The translations under genes were made by a program, and so were the position numbers. Source: Planctomyces sp. SH-PL62 (lineage in GTDB: Bacteria; Planctomycetota; Planctomycetia; Planctomycetales; Planctomycetaceae). Taken from it: DNA of 32,033 nt. Shown in pieces: positions 7,134-15,076 of this stretch. Location of the stretch: assembly GCA_945893075.1 (NCBI GenBank), contig CAMDDX010000044.1, positions 1-32,033 of the forward strand, in the 5' to 3' direction. The stretch's first letter is position 1. Each line of letters starts with the position of its first letter. A model generated the notes under the pieces. The model was given only the letters and a program-made list of their open reading frames with translations, was not told where the DNA came from and did not search any database.

Positions 7134-9713
7134 ATGCTGACTCGCCTCATCACGATCATCGAGCGCTGCACAGCGCTGGCGGTCGCGAGTGTGTGGTTCA
7201 TGGCCACCGTCGTCGCGTCATTCGCCGAGGAACCCGCGCCGGCGAAGCCCTCAAAGCTCGACTTTCGCCGTGACGTGTTTCCAATCCTCTCGCGACGCTG
7301 CTGGGAATGTCATCTCGGTGGCGATGCGTCGTCAGGAATTCGGCTGGATGTTCGGGAGGAGTGGCTTGGCGAGACGACTGGTCGGCCGCTGGTCGTCATC
7401 GGCAAAAGCGCTCGCAGCCGAGTCATCGAAGTGCTGGAAGGCCGAGACGCCAAAATCGTCATGCCCGCCGAAGGGGATCGGCTCAAGCCGGCGGAGATCA
7501 AACTTCTGCGCAAGTGGATCGATGACGGCTTTGATTGGGACGATGAGTTCCTGCCGACGCCGAAAGTGAAGTCGGATCATTGGGCGTTTCAGCCATTCGT
7601 TCGTAGGTTGGGCACTCTTGCCCGACCTTTGCACGGCGAGAAGACAAAGACGGGCAAGAGTGCCCGTCCTACGAATTCGATCGACGCTTTCATCGGTGCG
7701 ACAGCCGATGAAGCCGACCGCCGCACGCTCATTCGCCGGCTTTCGCTCGATCTGCTCGGCCTGCCTCCGAGCCGCGACGACGTCGAAGAGTTCGTCGCCG
7801 ACACGCGGCCGGACTCTTACGAACAACTCGTGGATCGGCTGCTCGCGTCGCCCGCTTACGGCGAACGCTGGGCACGGCATTGGCTGGATGTCGCGCGCTG
7901 GGCCGAGTCCGAAGGCTACGAGAGCAATCATCCTCGCCCGTTCGCCTGGCGATACCGCGATTACGTCATCAACAGTTTCAACAGCGACAAGCCGTTCGAC
8001 GAATTCGTGCGTCAACAAATCGCCGGTGATGAATTGCAGCCTTACTCGGACGAGAACTTGATCGCGACCGGCTTCCTGGCGGCAGCTCGCATCAGCAGCA
8101 ACGAAGAGGACAAGTGGCGGCAACGCAACGACGTGCTCGTGGACATCACCAACGCGACGGCAAATGCGTTTCTCGGACTGACGATGCAGTGTGCTCAGTG
8201 CCATAACCACAAGACCGATCCGATTTCGACGCGGGACTATTACCGTCTGCAAGCGTACTTCGTCACCGGCCAGCCGATTGATGTGGCGTTACGCGATCCG
8301 TTGTTGCGACGAGAATTCGAGTCCCGCCGACCACCCGAATACGAACCGGCTCTCGCGTTGCGTGAATCTGTGCTGGAATCGGCTCGGCGACAGTTCCATG
8401 ACGAAGTACGACGTTCGCTGACCCACGAGGAACGCTCGGCCTACGACACACCGGCCGAGCAACGCGACGTCGAACAAGAACGGCTCGCCCGGTTGGTGGA
8501 CCTCAAGTTTCAAGCGTCGGTGAATGTGCTCGATCGGTATATCTCCGTCGCGAACCGACCTCTTTACGACGGGGTCAAAAAGCGAATTGCTGAGATTGAA
8601 CAGACTTCGCCACGCATCCCGCAGACGTTCGTGTTCTACTCGCCAGCGACCAGCCCGCATCGGCTGGACGTGTTGCCGAGCATCGGCTTCTATCCGTTGC
8701 CGTTTAGCCGAGAGGCACTCCCTCGTGAGCGCGGCTCCGTGAAAGTTCGCGGCGACGTTCACAACATCGGGCCAACCGTCACAGCGGGAGTGCCGGCGGT
8801 CGTGAGGCAGGTTTTCAACCTGCCCGGCCCCCAACGGCTCGAAAGCAGTCGTCACGGGCAGGTTGAAAACCTGCCCCACGGCCGCACAGCACTCGCCAAC
8901 TGGCTGACCGATCCGCGTCATCCGCTGACGGCCCGCGTGTGGGTCAATCGAATCTGGCAATGGCATTTCGGAACGGGTCTCGTGGCCACGTCCGATGACT
9001 TCGGTGTGCGAGGTGCGAAGCCGACGCACCCGGAATTGCTCGATTGGCTCGCCAGCGAATTGATCGACTCCGGCTGGAGTACGAAGCACGTTCAGCGACT
9101 GATCGTGACGTCGCGGACTTATCGGATGAGTTCTGTAGCTGGGACGCCTACGTCCGAGCGCCCGGACGTAGGCGTCCGGGCTACGTTCCCGCGTCACCGC
9201 GTCGAAGCCGAAGTCCTGCGCGACACACAACTCGCCGTCGCGGGATTGCTCGAACGCCATATCGGCGGGCCGAGTGTCTCGATGGACTCCCGCGAGTCCT
9301 CGAACCGCCGCAACCTGTACCTGTTCCAAAAGCGAGGCAATCCGCCGTCGATGCAAGGCTTGTTCGATGGCCCGAATGAAGCCTCCGAAAGCTGCCCGCA
9401 GCGGCACGTCTCGACGACGCCATTGCACGCTTTGTTTCTGCTCAACAACGAATTCGCGCTGAGATGTGCGATCGTGCTGGCTCAGCGGATCGAATTGCAG
9501 GCTGGCCCCGACCGCGAGCGGCAAAACGACCTGCTGTTCCGCGAAGTCCTCAGCCGCCCTGCCACCGAAACCGAACGCCTCGCGCTGCTCAAATTCCTCG
9601 ACGAAGAAACCGCGAAACGCTCCGGCGGTTCAGCGACGCCGAACGCCCCGACGCCACTCCAGTTGTTGTGTCATGTGATGATGAGCCTCAGCGAGTTGTC
9701 TTCGTTGGAGTGA
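7134..9713 (+). CDS. Planctomycete cytochrome c / DUF1549 / DUF1553 protein
   Basis: The 859-residue exported protein has an N-terminal hydrophobic segment (about 12-31), then a PSCyt1-type c-haem domain with CWECH (C56, C59, H60). DUF1549 (about 185-395) contains [24 protein letters not shown] and a second CxxCH, CAQCH, near residue 352. DUF1553 (about 580-830) contains [19 protein letters not shown] and the conserved tail. It would be a multihaem or haem-containing envelope protein of unknown substrate, often proposed to act in degradation of complex substrates. It is encoded with DUF1501 two genes downstream, as is usual. Oddly, three different palindromic elements lie inside the frame, at residues of about 156-180, 556-582 and 667-684, and are translated as linker peptides. 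There is no strong Shine-Dalgarno. A 6-base gap separates it from the next gene. Confidence 0.93.
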   Translation: MLTRLITIIERCTALAVASVWFMATVVASFAEEPAPAKPSKLDFRRDVFPILSRRCWECHLGGDASSGIRLDVREEWLGETTGRPLVVIGKSARSRVIEVLEGRDAKIVMPAEGDRLKPAEIKLLRKWIDDGFDWDDEFLPTPKVKSDHWAFQPFVRRLGTLARPLHGEKTKTGKSARPTNSIDAFIGATADEADRRTLIRRLSLDLLGLPPSRDDVEEFVADTRPDSYEQLVDRLLASPAYGERWARHWLDVARWAESEGYESNHPRPFAWRYRDYVINSFNSDKPFDEFVRQQIAGDELQPYSDENLIATGFLAAARISSNEEDKWRQRNDVLVDITNATANAFLGLTMQCAQCHNHKTDPISTRDYYRLQAYFVTGQPIDVALRDPLLRREFESRRPPEYEPALALRESVLESARRQFHDEVRRSLTHEERSAYDTPAEQRDVEQERLARLVDLKFQASVNVLDRYISVANRPLYDGVKKRIAEIEQTSPRIPQTFVFYSPATSPHRLDVLPSIGFYPLPFSREALPRERGSVKVRGDVHNIGPTVTAGVPAVVRQVFNLPGPQRLESSRHGQVENLPHGRTALANWLTDPRHPLTARVWVNRIWQWHFGTGLVATSDDFGVRGAKPTHPELLDWLASELIDSGWSTKHVQRLIVTSRTYRMSSVAGTPTSERPDVGVRATFPRHRVEAEVLRDTQLAVAGLLERHIGGPSVSMDSRESSNRRNLYLFQKRGNPPSMQGLFDGPNEASESCPQRHVSTTPLHALFLLNNEFALRCAIVLAQRIELQAGPDRERQNDLLFREVLSRPATETERLALLKFLDEETAKRSGGSATPNAPTPLQLLCHVMMSLSELSSLE
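7602..7673. repeat. In-frame palindromic element inside the DUF1553 gene (1)
   Basis: Arms 7602-7624 and 7651-7673 (23 bp, 21 matching) flank a 26-base loop; the ends are CGTAGG...CCTACG. The full 72 bp equals 24 codons, so the frame is kept. It is translated as [12 protein letters not shown] followed by [12 protein letters not shown]. It lies in the linker between the cytochrome domain and DUF1549. Confidence 0.92.
8802..8879. repeat. In-frame palindromic element inside the DUF1553 gene (2)
   Basis: Arms 8802-8826 and 8855-8879 (25 bp, 24 matching) flank a 28-base loop; the core is GGCAGGTTTTCAACCTGCC. The 78 bp equals 26 codons. It is translated as RQVFNLPG... and ...GQVENLPH, directly before the GRTALANWL start of DUF1553. 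Confidence 0.93.
9135..9184. repeat. In-frame palindromic element inside the DUF1553 gene (3)
   Basis: Arms 9135-9156 and 9163-9184 (22 bp, 20 matching) flank a 6-base loop; the ends are GTAG...CTAC. The inner arm sequence GGACGCCTACGTCCG recurs in the intergenic element at 27141-27200. It is translated as [16 protein letters not shown] in a DUF1553 segment where the paralogue in this window has an ordinary sequence of nearly equal length. Confidence 0.92.
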
Positions 9714-9719
9714 TTTCTG

Positions 9720-10349
9720 ATGTCCGACCTATTCCCATTCATTGATCTTTCGACGGCGTTTTGGCCGCTGTCGCGGGGAACAGTATGCGAGAACATTGCG
9801 TTCGCGATCATCACTTCGGTGATGCTCCCTTTCGCTCTGAATGCTGCCGTGGTGACTGCTCCAATTTCGCAACTTTTTTTTCGAGGAGTTGTTTCACATC
9901 GAGAGACCCGATTGAGATTGGCGTTACGGGCCAACGCGCTGGGCAGTGTCGCGAGTTTGGCGGCAGCCTTTTTTTCCTTGGTTCTACTAACTACGGGACT
10001 TGGAGACGGCGCGATCCCAGCGTTGTTTTTGCTCATCTTTGTTTGTCCATTTCTGGTGCCAGGGCTTTGCGAGGGATTTCTGTGGAGCTTCTGGACGCAG
10101 CGCCCCGTGGTGATGCGAGCGATGGCAGCTCACGTCACCGGTCGCTGCTCTTTCGCCGCGATGATTCTGGGGGTTCGATGGATTCGCGAACGCATGACGG
10201 GCACATGTATGGAACGATATTGCCAAGCGGCGATCCCTCATTTGCATGTAGTCGGCTTCTTTTGTCTTGGCGTCTTGATTCTGGCGTGGCTGCGTAGTCC
10301 CAAAATCCTCAATTCGCCAAACTCAGTCGCAAAGGAGACTGTGACTTGA
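9720..10349 (+). CDS. Polytopic membrane protein of unknown function
   Basis: The 209-residue protein has about five hydrophobic segments: ITSVMLPFALNAAVV, ASLAAAFFSLVLLTTG, ALFLLIFVCPFLVPGL, a weaker one near AAHVTGRCSFAAMIL, and VVGFFCLGVLILAWL. I recognise no family motif. It starts 6 bases after the DUF1553 stop, and its TGA overlaps the TTG start of the DUF1501 gene (TTGA), so it is probably co-translated. Position suggests a role linked to the exported cytochrome/DUF1501 pair, but that is inference. Confidence 0.72.
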   Translation: MSDLFPFIDLSTAFWPLSRGTVCENIAFAIITSVMLPFALNAAVVTAPISQLFFRGVVSHRETRLRLALRANALGSVASLAAAFFSLVLLTTGLGDGAIPALFLLIFVCPFLVPGLCEGFLWSFWTQRPVVMRAMAAHVTGRCSFAAMILGVRWIRERMTGTCMERYCQAAIPHLHVVGFFCLGVLILAWLRSPKILNSPNSVAKETVT

Positions 10350-11797
10350 TCACGCGCCGTTCGATGCTGCAACGATCCACTCTCGGCTTTGGGGCTATCG
10401 CTCTGGCGGAGTTGCTTCGCGCAGATGGACGGCTGGTGGCAGACTCAGTCAATCGGTCGGCTGCCAACGCGGTGTTGCGGCCACATTCACCCGCGACTGC
10501 TCGCTCCACCATCTTCATTTTTCAAGGTGGTGGTCCAAGTCAGGTGGATACGCTGGATCCAAAACCGTTGCTGCAAGAACTGCATGGGAAAGATGTGCCG
10601 GAGTCGATTGGGAAAGGGATTCCGAAGATCGCGCGGTGTCCCCTCAATAATTTGCTGGCCAGTCCGTGGAAGTTTCGGCAGTACGGCGAGAGCGGGATTC
10701 CGGTGTCGGAGTTGCATCCGAAGTTGGGGCATTGCGTCGATGACTTATGCGTGATTCGGAGTTGCCAGCATGACTCACCGATTCATGCTCCGGCGGAGTT
10801 CATCGCGACGACCGGCACGCAAGTCGGCGATCGGCCGAGCCTCGGCGCGTGGCTGACCTATGGATTGGGGAGCGAGAACTCGGACCTGCCCGGCTTCGTC
10901 GTGTTCAAGACGGGCGAGACGATTCGGCCGCCAGCGATCGGGACGGGCTTCTTGCCGGCTCGGTTTCAGGGAGTGCCGGTTGATTCTGAGAAGGGGATTC
11001 CGAACCTCACGCTGCCGGCCGGGTTCACTCGCGCTGATCGTGAGTCGCAGTTGAGATTGCTGGAGATGCTTAATCGCGAGCATTTGAGGAAGGGGCGAGC
11101 GGAGTTACAGATTTCAAATTTCAAATCTCAAATCACCAATTCCGACCCTTTCAATTCCGAACTCGAAGCGCGGATCAAGTCGTATGAGCTGGCGTATCGG
11201 ATGCAGGTTTCGGCTCCGGCGATCTTCGACCTCTCGCAAGAATCGGCCGAGACGCAAACGCTGTACGGACTCGATCAGAAAGAGACCGCTGAGTATGGCC
11301 GCATCTGTTTGCTGACTCGGCGATTGGTCGAGCGGGGCGTGCGGTTCATTCAAATTCGCTCCGGCGGCTGGGACGCTCACAGCGATATCGAGGACAACCA
11401 CGGCAAGAAGTGCCGCGCGATCGACAAGCCACTCGCCGCGCTGCTGATCGACCTCAAGCGCCGTGGATTGCTCGACGAAACGCTGGTCATCTGCGGCGGC
11501 GAGTTCGGCCGCACTCCGACCAGCCAACGCGGAGCCTCGAAACCCGGCCGAGATCATTCGCCGTCCGGCTATACGACATGGCTCGCCGGTGGCGGAGTCC
11601 GCGGAGGTCAGATCATCGGCAAGACCGATGACGTCGGTTACGCCGCGATCGAACGGCCGGTGCATCCGAATGATTTGCACGCGACGATTTTGCACGCGCT
11701 GGGACTCGACCAGCACGAACTTTTCTACGAACATCACAACCGCCGCGAGTTGGTCACGGTCAATGGCGGACAAGTTGTCCAAGAAGTATTTGGCTGA
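10346..11797 (+). CDS. DUF1501 protein with Tat signal
   Basis: The 483-residue protein begins TRRSMLQRSTLGFGAIALAE, a twin-arginine signal followed by a hydrophobic stretch, so it should be exported folded. The DUF1501 (alkaline-phosphatase/sulfatase-like fold) landmarks are FIFQGGGPSQVDTLDPKP (about 52-69), GGWDAHSD (about 344) and CGGEFGRTP (about 382). The start is TTG at 10346. AGGAG (10333-10337) lies 8 bases upstream, and the start overlaps the preceding stop. An ATG at 10364 would remove the twin arginines, so it is rejected. Residues of about 255-264 (ISNFKSQITN) come from an AT-rich repeat shared with the membrane protein at 15402-16970. The protein pairs with the DUF1553 protein in the same operon; its enzymatic activity is not established. 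Confidence 0.92.
   Translation: MITRRSMLQRSTLGFGAIALAELLRADGRLVADSVNRSAANAVLRPHSPATARSTIFIFQGGGPSQVDTLDPKPLLQELHGKDVPESIGKGIPKIARCPLNNLLASPWKFRQYGESGIPVSELHPKLGHCVDDLCVIRSCQHDSPIHAPAEFIATTGTQVGDRPSLGAWLTYGLGSENSDLPGFVVFKTGETIRPPAIGTGFLPARFQGVPVDSEKGIPNLTLPAGFTRADRESQLRLLEMLNREHLRKGRAELQISNFKSQITNSDPFNSELEARIKSYELAYRMQVSAPAIFDLSQESAETQTLYGLDQKETAEYGRICLLTRRLVERGVRFIQIRSGGWDAHSDIEDNHGKKCRAIDKPLAALLIDLKRRGLLDETLVICGGEFGRTPTSQRGASKPGRDHSPSGYTTWLAGGGVRGGQIIGKTDDVGYAAIERPVHPNDLHATILHALGLDQHELFYEHHNRRELVTVNGGQVVQEVFG
11111..11134 (+). repeat. AT-rich coding repeat (ISNFKSQI) in the DUF1501 gene
   Basis: A 24-base AT-rich stretch is identical to 15981-16004 and is read in the same frame in both genes (Ile-Ser-Asn-Phe-Lys-Ser-Gln-Ile). 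Its composition is far lower in GC than its surroundings. Confidence 0.9.
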
Positions 11798-11825
11798 GCC
11801 GCCGCTCGCACACGAGGAGAACGAC

Positions 11826-12152
11826 ATGAGTTCTACGGTCTCTCCCACCAAGCGCGTGCCCATGTCGCCTGTGCTGAGAGCGGGCCTGATGCAGATCGGT
11901 CTCACGTTTTTCACCCTCCTCATTCTGGATGGCGGCGTTGTGTGTAACGTTTTCTTGCGTGCCTCGGTGGGGTTTTGGTGTGGTGTCCTGCTGATTGTCT
12001 TGAGGCGTTCCAATTCGCCGACGAAGTTGGACTTGGTTTATCTGCGTCACGGTTTGTGGGGAGCCTTGTTGCTTTCGTTTCCGATCGCGGAACAAGTCAC
12101 GGAGCTTTCGGGTGGAATGCAGTATCTCATGCAAGCGTTGCGGCAGCGGTAA
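11826..12152 (+). CDS. Small membrane protein of unknown function
   Basis: The 108-residue protein starts at ATG 11826, with GAGGAG (11814-11819) six bases upstream. The frame is open further upstream, but that part overlaps the DUF1501 gene antiparallel in frame and is not coding. Three hydrophobic segments are visible: LMQIGLTFFTLLILDGGVVC, VGFWCGVLLIVL and LWGALLLSFPIAEQV. I know no matching family. It lies 28 bp after the DUF1501 stop and is probably the last gene of that operon. Confidence 0.7.
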   Translation: MSSTVSPTKRVPMSPVLRAGLMQIGLTFFTLLILDGGVVCNVFLRASVGFWCGVLLIVLRRSNSPTKLDLVYLRHGLWGALLLSFPIAEQVTELSGGMQYLMQALRQR

Positions 12153-12492
12153 TCAGCCGAGCCCGTCGTCGGTAAATTCAGCGACAAATTGACTCGGCAA
12201 CTGACTTGACGGTCGCGGAGCGAGCCACGAAAGTCCCGCCCTCTTCGGCGTGTCCGTTGTGAGCCACAGGGTCAGGCTTCGCGGTGCGTCGGTTGCGAGC
12301 AAACGGATTTGATTCGTCGGTGGTCGCGCAGATGAGAGCCTTCGTGGCTCGCAGGCTGGCTGGGAACTCAGCCTGAGCGGCACCGCCTCTTACGAAGTCG
12401 TCAGCGGAGACGCTGCGCGCTTCGTGGCCGGTTCGGTCGTGAATCGTGCAGACGACTCGCGCCCAACGGCACGACAAAGGAGTCTTGATCCC
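12153..12492. other. Intergenic stretch with a long-range 12-bp inverted repeat
   Basis: No convincing gene was found. GCGAGCCACGAA (12220-12231) is perfectly complementary to TTCGTGGCTCGC (12341-12352), 109 bases apart. This could be the eroded remains of one of the palindromic elements. The last 20 bases carry the Shine-Dalgarno for the next gene. Confidence 0.5.
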
Positions 12493-12966
12493 ATGCTTTA
12501 CCATTTGACTCTCATGCTGGCCGTGTTGGATCCGTCCGTCGGCATACAAGCTCAGCAAGTGGCGGCGGTGGCCAGTCAGCCTACGCACTTCACGAATTAC
12601 GCCGCGGCCTATCGAGAAGCTCAGCGGGAGAAAAAGCCGCTGCTGGTCATCCTCAATCCCGCGGAAGAGTCCTCGGCCGTGAAAGTCGATGAGGTTCGCA
12701 AGACGCAGCAACGCCGGGATCTGCTCCAAAAGTTTGTCGTCGTCGTGATCGATACCTCGACGGACCAGGGCGAAACGGTCAACAAACTCTTCAATGAAAA
12801 GTCGCTGCCGCATGTGTCGGTCATCGACCGCGACCAACAATGGCAGCTCTTTCGCACCAGCAAGAAGCTGCAAGGAGATGATTGGAACCGCGTGCTCGAA
12901 ACGTTTCAGAACGGCGAGCAAACCGCCAGGCTGAACCTGGACGTGAAGTTGCCCTGCTTCACCTGA
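12493..12966 (+). CDS. Secreted thioredoxin-fold protein lacking the CxxC
   Basis: The 157-residue protein starts at ATG 12493, with AAGGAG (12477-12482) ten bases upstream. The N-terminal 20-28 residues form a short signal-like hydrophobic stretch. NYAAAYREAQREKKPLLVIL followed by NPAEESSAV resembles the start of thioredoxin-like (DUF255/thioredoxin_7) domains, where a WCxxC motif normally follows the first strand. Here that position reads NPAEESS. FVVVVIDTSTDQG and LPHVSVIDRD fit the later strands, including the cis-Pro loop (LPHVSV). The only cysteine is near the C-terminus (LPCFT). Redox catalysis is therefore unlikely; a binding or chaperone-like role is possible. The upstream extension to 12424 lacks a start signal. 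Confidence 0.7.
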   Translation: MLYHLTLMLAVLDPSVGIQAQQVAAVASQPTHFTNYAAAYREAQREKKPLLVILNPAEESSAVKVDEVRKTQQRRDLLQKFVVVVIDTSTDQGETVNKLFNEKSLPHVSVIDRDQQWQLFRTSKKLQGDDWNRVLETFQNGEQTARLNLDVKLPCFT

Positions 12967-13069
12967 CTGTGAACCTATCGCTCGCCCGTGCGGCGAGCTG
13001 CAACGACCAAAAGCGAACACGGAGGAATTGCCGCGGAAGGAGTCTGCGGTGGGTGAAGGGAGTCACCGA

Positions 13070-13096
13070 GGGGAGGCGGCTGCGCCTCCCCTTTTT
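13070..13096 (+). terminator. Rho-independent terminator
   Basis: A 9-bp stem GGGGAGGCG/CGCCTCCCC (13070-13078 and 13083-13091) with loop GCTG is followed by TTTTT (13092-13096). It closes the transcript of the thioredoxin-fold gene. Confidence 0.9.
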
Positions 13097-13132
13097 GTTG
13101 CGCGGTCGGTTCGCTGATGGTGATGATGCCCC

Positions 13133-13160
13133 TAGAATCTGTCTGTTGTCAGACAGATTC
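13133..13160 (+). promoter_or_regulatory. -10 box overlapped by an 11-bp palindrome (candidate operator)
   Basis: TAGAAT (13133-13138) resembles a -10 box; a -35 at the right distance is weak (TTCGCT, 13110-13115). The perfect palindrome GAATCTGTCTG/CAGACAGATTC (13135-13145 and 13150-13160, loop TTGT) overlaps it and ends 13 bases before the ATG at 13174. It could be a repressor site or a 5'-leader hairpin. Confidence 0.5.
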
Positions 13161-13173
13161 CTTGGGTCAGACC

Positions 13174-13746
13174 ATGCCGCGACCGTTCCGAGCCAGAATC
13201 CTCACGCTCCCAATCGCAGCGATGATCATTGTCGGACTGGTGGTTTGGAAATCCCGTCAACCACCGCAGGCACGCTCTTCGGCGGCGTTGATCGAGCGAC
13301 GACCGGCTCCGAAATTCATGGGGCTCGACAGCAATAACCAGTTGGTGAAGATCGAACGCTATCTGGGACGCCACGAAATCCTGTTGATCTTCTTTGACGG
13401 CGAAGCGAGTGCCGATCACGATCCGGTCTTGATGCGTGTCCGTCAGCGGTTCGACGAACTCCATCGGCGCGGCGTGAAAGTTGTCGGAGTCAGTGCCGCG
13501 ATCCCGCAATTCAATCGGCAGGCGGCCGAGCGTTCGGGGCCATTTCCATTTCCGCTATTGTCCGACCCTGAGTTCTACATGCACCGCATGTGGGGTCGTT
13601 ACGACGAAGATCAACTCCAAACTCAAACCGGTGTGTTCTGGATCGACCGCGCGGGCCAAGTCGCCTGGTCGGGAAACTATCCTCTGCCTGAGGCCAACCT
13701 CGATCGAATCCTGCCGACCAACCAGTCTCCGTCCGAAACGAAGTGA
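13174..13746 (+). CDS. Membrane-anchored AhpC/TSA-like (redoxin-fold) protein without cysteines
   Basis: The 190-residue protein has an N-terminal membrane segment (ILTLPIAAMIIVGLVVW, about 9-25), then a periplasmic redoxin-like domain. PAPKFMGLDSNNQLVKIERYLGRHEILLIFF matches the first strands of AhpC/TSA domains. VKVVGVSAA and GPFPFPLLSDPEF match the later region that precedes the typical trans-Pro segment. The peroxidatic-cysteine position reads FDGEASAD, and the entire protein contains no cysteine. It cannot be a thiol peroxidase. The ATG at 13174 is chosen because an upstream start (13117) would translate through the promoter palindrome. The next gene starts 1 base after the stop, so they are coupled. 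Confidence 0.78.
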   Translation: MPRPFRARILTLPIAAMIIVGLVVWKSRQPPQARSSAALIERRPAPKFMGLDSNNQLVKIERYLGRHEILLIFFDGEASADHDPVLMRVRQRFDELHRRGVKVVGVSAAIPQFNRQAAERSGPFPFPLLSDPEFYMHRMWGRYDEDQLQTQTGVFWIDRAGQVAWSGNYPLPEANLDRILPTNQSPSETK

Positions 13747-13747
13747 G

Positions 13748-14200
13748 ATGTCTGAGCCAACTCCACCCACCTCTGATCCGTCGTTAGTGCCGCGTGAGTT
13801 CTCCGGGACGAAGCTGATCATTGGCCTGTTTGTGTTCGCAACGGCGATGTCCAGCGGGTTGTGGATCTTCTGGTATCTGCACGCGCGGCCGTTTCAGCCG
13901 CTGCAGTTGGCGATCCATCAAGCGTTCCCCAAGTCGTACCCGCAGGTTCAAGGGGGGCAACGCAAGATGCACAAGAACACGCCGCGCATCTTGCGCATCA
14001 CGCTGAAAGTTCCCTTCGATCCGCAGCCTCGTGATGCGGACGAGCAGGTCGCGGCGATGGTTGAGCGGCTGGAAGAGCTGGCTCGGCAGCATATCGACTT
14101 CGACAGCTACGAATTGCTCGAAATCCACTTGGTGCAGCGGCGGCCGGAGCACGATTCGCAAACTCGGACTGTGACGCGTGAGATCGGACATCATCCGTGA
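13748..14200 (+). CDS. Single-pass membrane protein of unknown function
   Basis: The 150-residue protein starts at the ATG one base after the preceding TGA. It has one membrane segment (LIIGLFVFATAMSSGLWIFWYL, about 24-45, quoted in part by position) and a soluble C-terminal part (LRITLKVPFDPQP..., LVQRRPEHDSQT) with no recognised motif. It is translationally coupled to the cysteine-free redoxin-fold gene, so the two probably act together. Confidence 0.7.
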   Translation: MSEPTPPTSDPSLVPREFSGTKLIIGLFVFATAMSSGLWIFWYLHARPFQPLQLAIHQAFPKSYPQVQGGQRKMHKNTPRILRITLKVPFDPQPRDADEQVAAMVERLEELARQHIDFDSYELLEIHLVQRRPEHDSQTRTVTREIGHHP

Positions 14201-14202
14201 TA

Positions 14203-14228
14203 TAGGACGGGCAAAAGTGCCCATCCTA
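14203..14228. repeat. Short palindrome between convergent genes, overlapping a stop codon
   Basis: TAGGACGGGCA (14203-14213) and TGCCCATCCTA (14218-14228) pair at 10 of 11 positions around a 4-base loop. The sequence is a short relative of the element at 7602-7673. Its right end supplies the TAG stop of the minus-strand gene (14226-14228). It may terminate transcription from both sides. Confidence 0.85.
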
Positions 14229-14855
14229 CGACGGCAAGAACCCGCGCTCGCGCAGCTCTTGGACGTTATCCGGTGCGCTGGCGATGACTCGCTCGGTCGT
14301 GTAGCGCAGCAGCGCGACTCCGCCGAGTTTTGGCGGAGCGGTCAGAATCGCCACGCGGTCTTCGTCCTGGCTATCGAGCTGCTTGTTGAGCTTCTCGACG
14401 ATCTCTTCGATGCTGTCGCTGACCAGCTTCTTCTCGCTGGACGTGTTCCGAATCTTGAGGTTCGAGAACGCAGCTGTCCGAGCCAGTAAGAATTGCACGA
14501 GGTCTTCTTCGTCGTGTTCCTCGAAAAAGTCCTCGAAGTCAGGTCGCAAGTTGTCGGGAGTGATGATCAGCGGTCGGCTGATTTTGACTTCCCCCTTCGT
14601 CACGCTGACGGTGGCTCCCGGCTTACGGCCGCCGCAAACCAAGATGTACGGCAAGTCGGAAACGTCGAACGTGAACAGTCCCTGATGCACTGGCCGAGCA
14701 ATCTCGACCGCGTGCCAGGCCCGCATGAATCGGGCTTCGTCATCGAATGGCGGAAACAACATCGTTTGACTCCGTTGGGGAGCAACCAACCCCGGCGGCA
14801 ACAATCGTGGACCGGGAGCCGACAGCAATACGCGATAGTTGAGTTTGACGGCCAT
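14226..14855 (-). CDS. Acidic conserved-looking protein of unknown function
   Basis: The 209-residue protein starts at ATG 14855, with GGAGGG eleven bases upstream on the minus strand. There is no signal peptide or membrane segment. Landmarks are LLPPGLVAPQRSQTMLFPPF near the N-terminus, a strand-rich middle (LFTFDVSDLPYILVCGGRKP), a strongly acidic stretch (DFEDFFEEHDEEDLVQFL) and a helical C-terminal third ending RERGFLPS. I do not recognise the family. The open frame runs on upstream to 15713, but that part crosses two other genes and a palindromic element and is not coding. It is divergent from the small basic gene at 15077. Confidence 0.75.
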   Translation of the reverse strand: MAVKLNYRVLLSAPGPRLLPPGLVAPQRSQTMLFPPFDDEARFMRAWHAVEIARPVHQGLFTFDVSDLPYILVCGGRKPGATVSVTKGEVKISRPLIITPDNLRPDFEDFFEEHDEEDLVQFLLARTAAFSNLKIRNTSSEKKLVSDSIEEIVEKLNKQLDSQDEDRVAILTAPPKLGGVALLRYTTERVIASAPDNVQELRERGFLPS

Positions 14856-15076
14856 GATCTGACAAGCCCTCCGACTGCCGTTTGATTGCTGGCCCGATCT
14901 GGCAGTGGACCACTGCAATTGGCAAAGCTCGTGCCCGGATGAGCCACATTGGGCGAACTCCTTGACAACAAAACGGAATGTAAGACACAGTGCGTCCGCT
15001 CGAACCCCCGGCCAAGATCGCCGACGGTCATTCGAGTTGACCGTGTACGAGTTGCAAACCAAGGAGTCAGCAGAGC

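Noticed and set aside
8289-9524. Minus-strand open frame of 411 codons opposite the first DUF1553 gene
   Set aside because: It mirrors the conserved DUF1553 coding sequence and has no recognisable protein signature.
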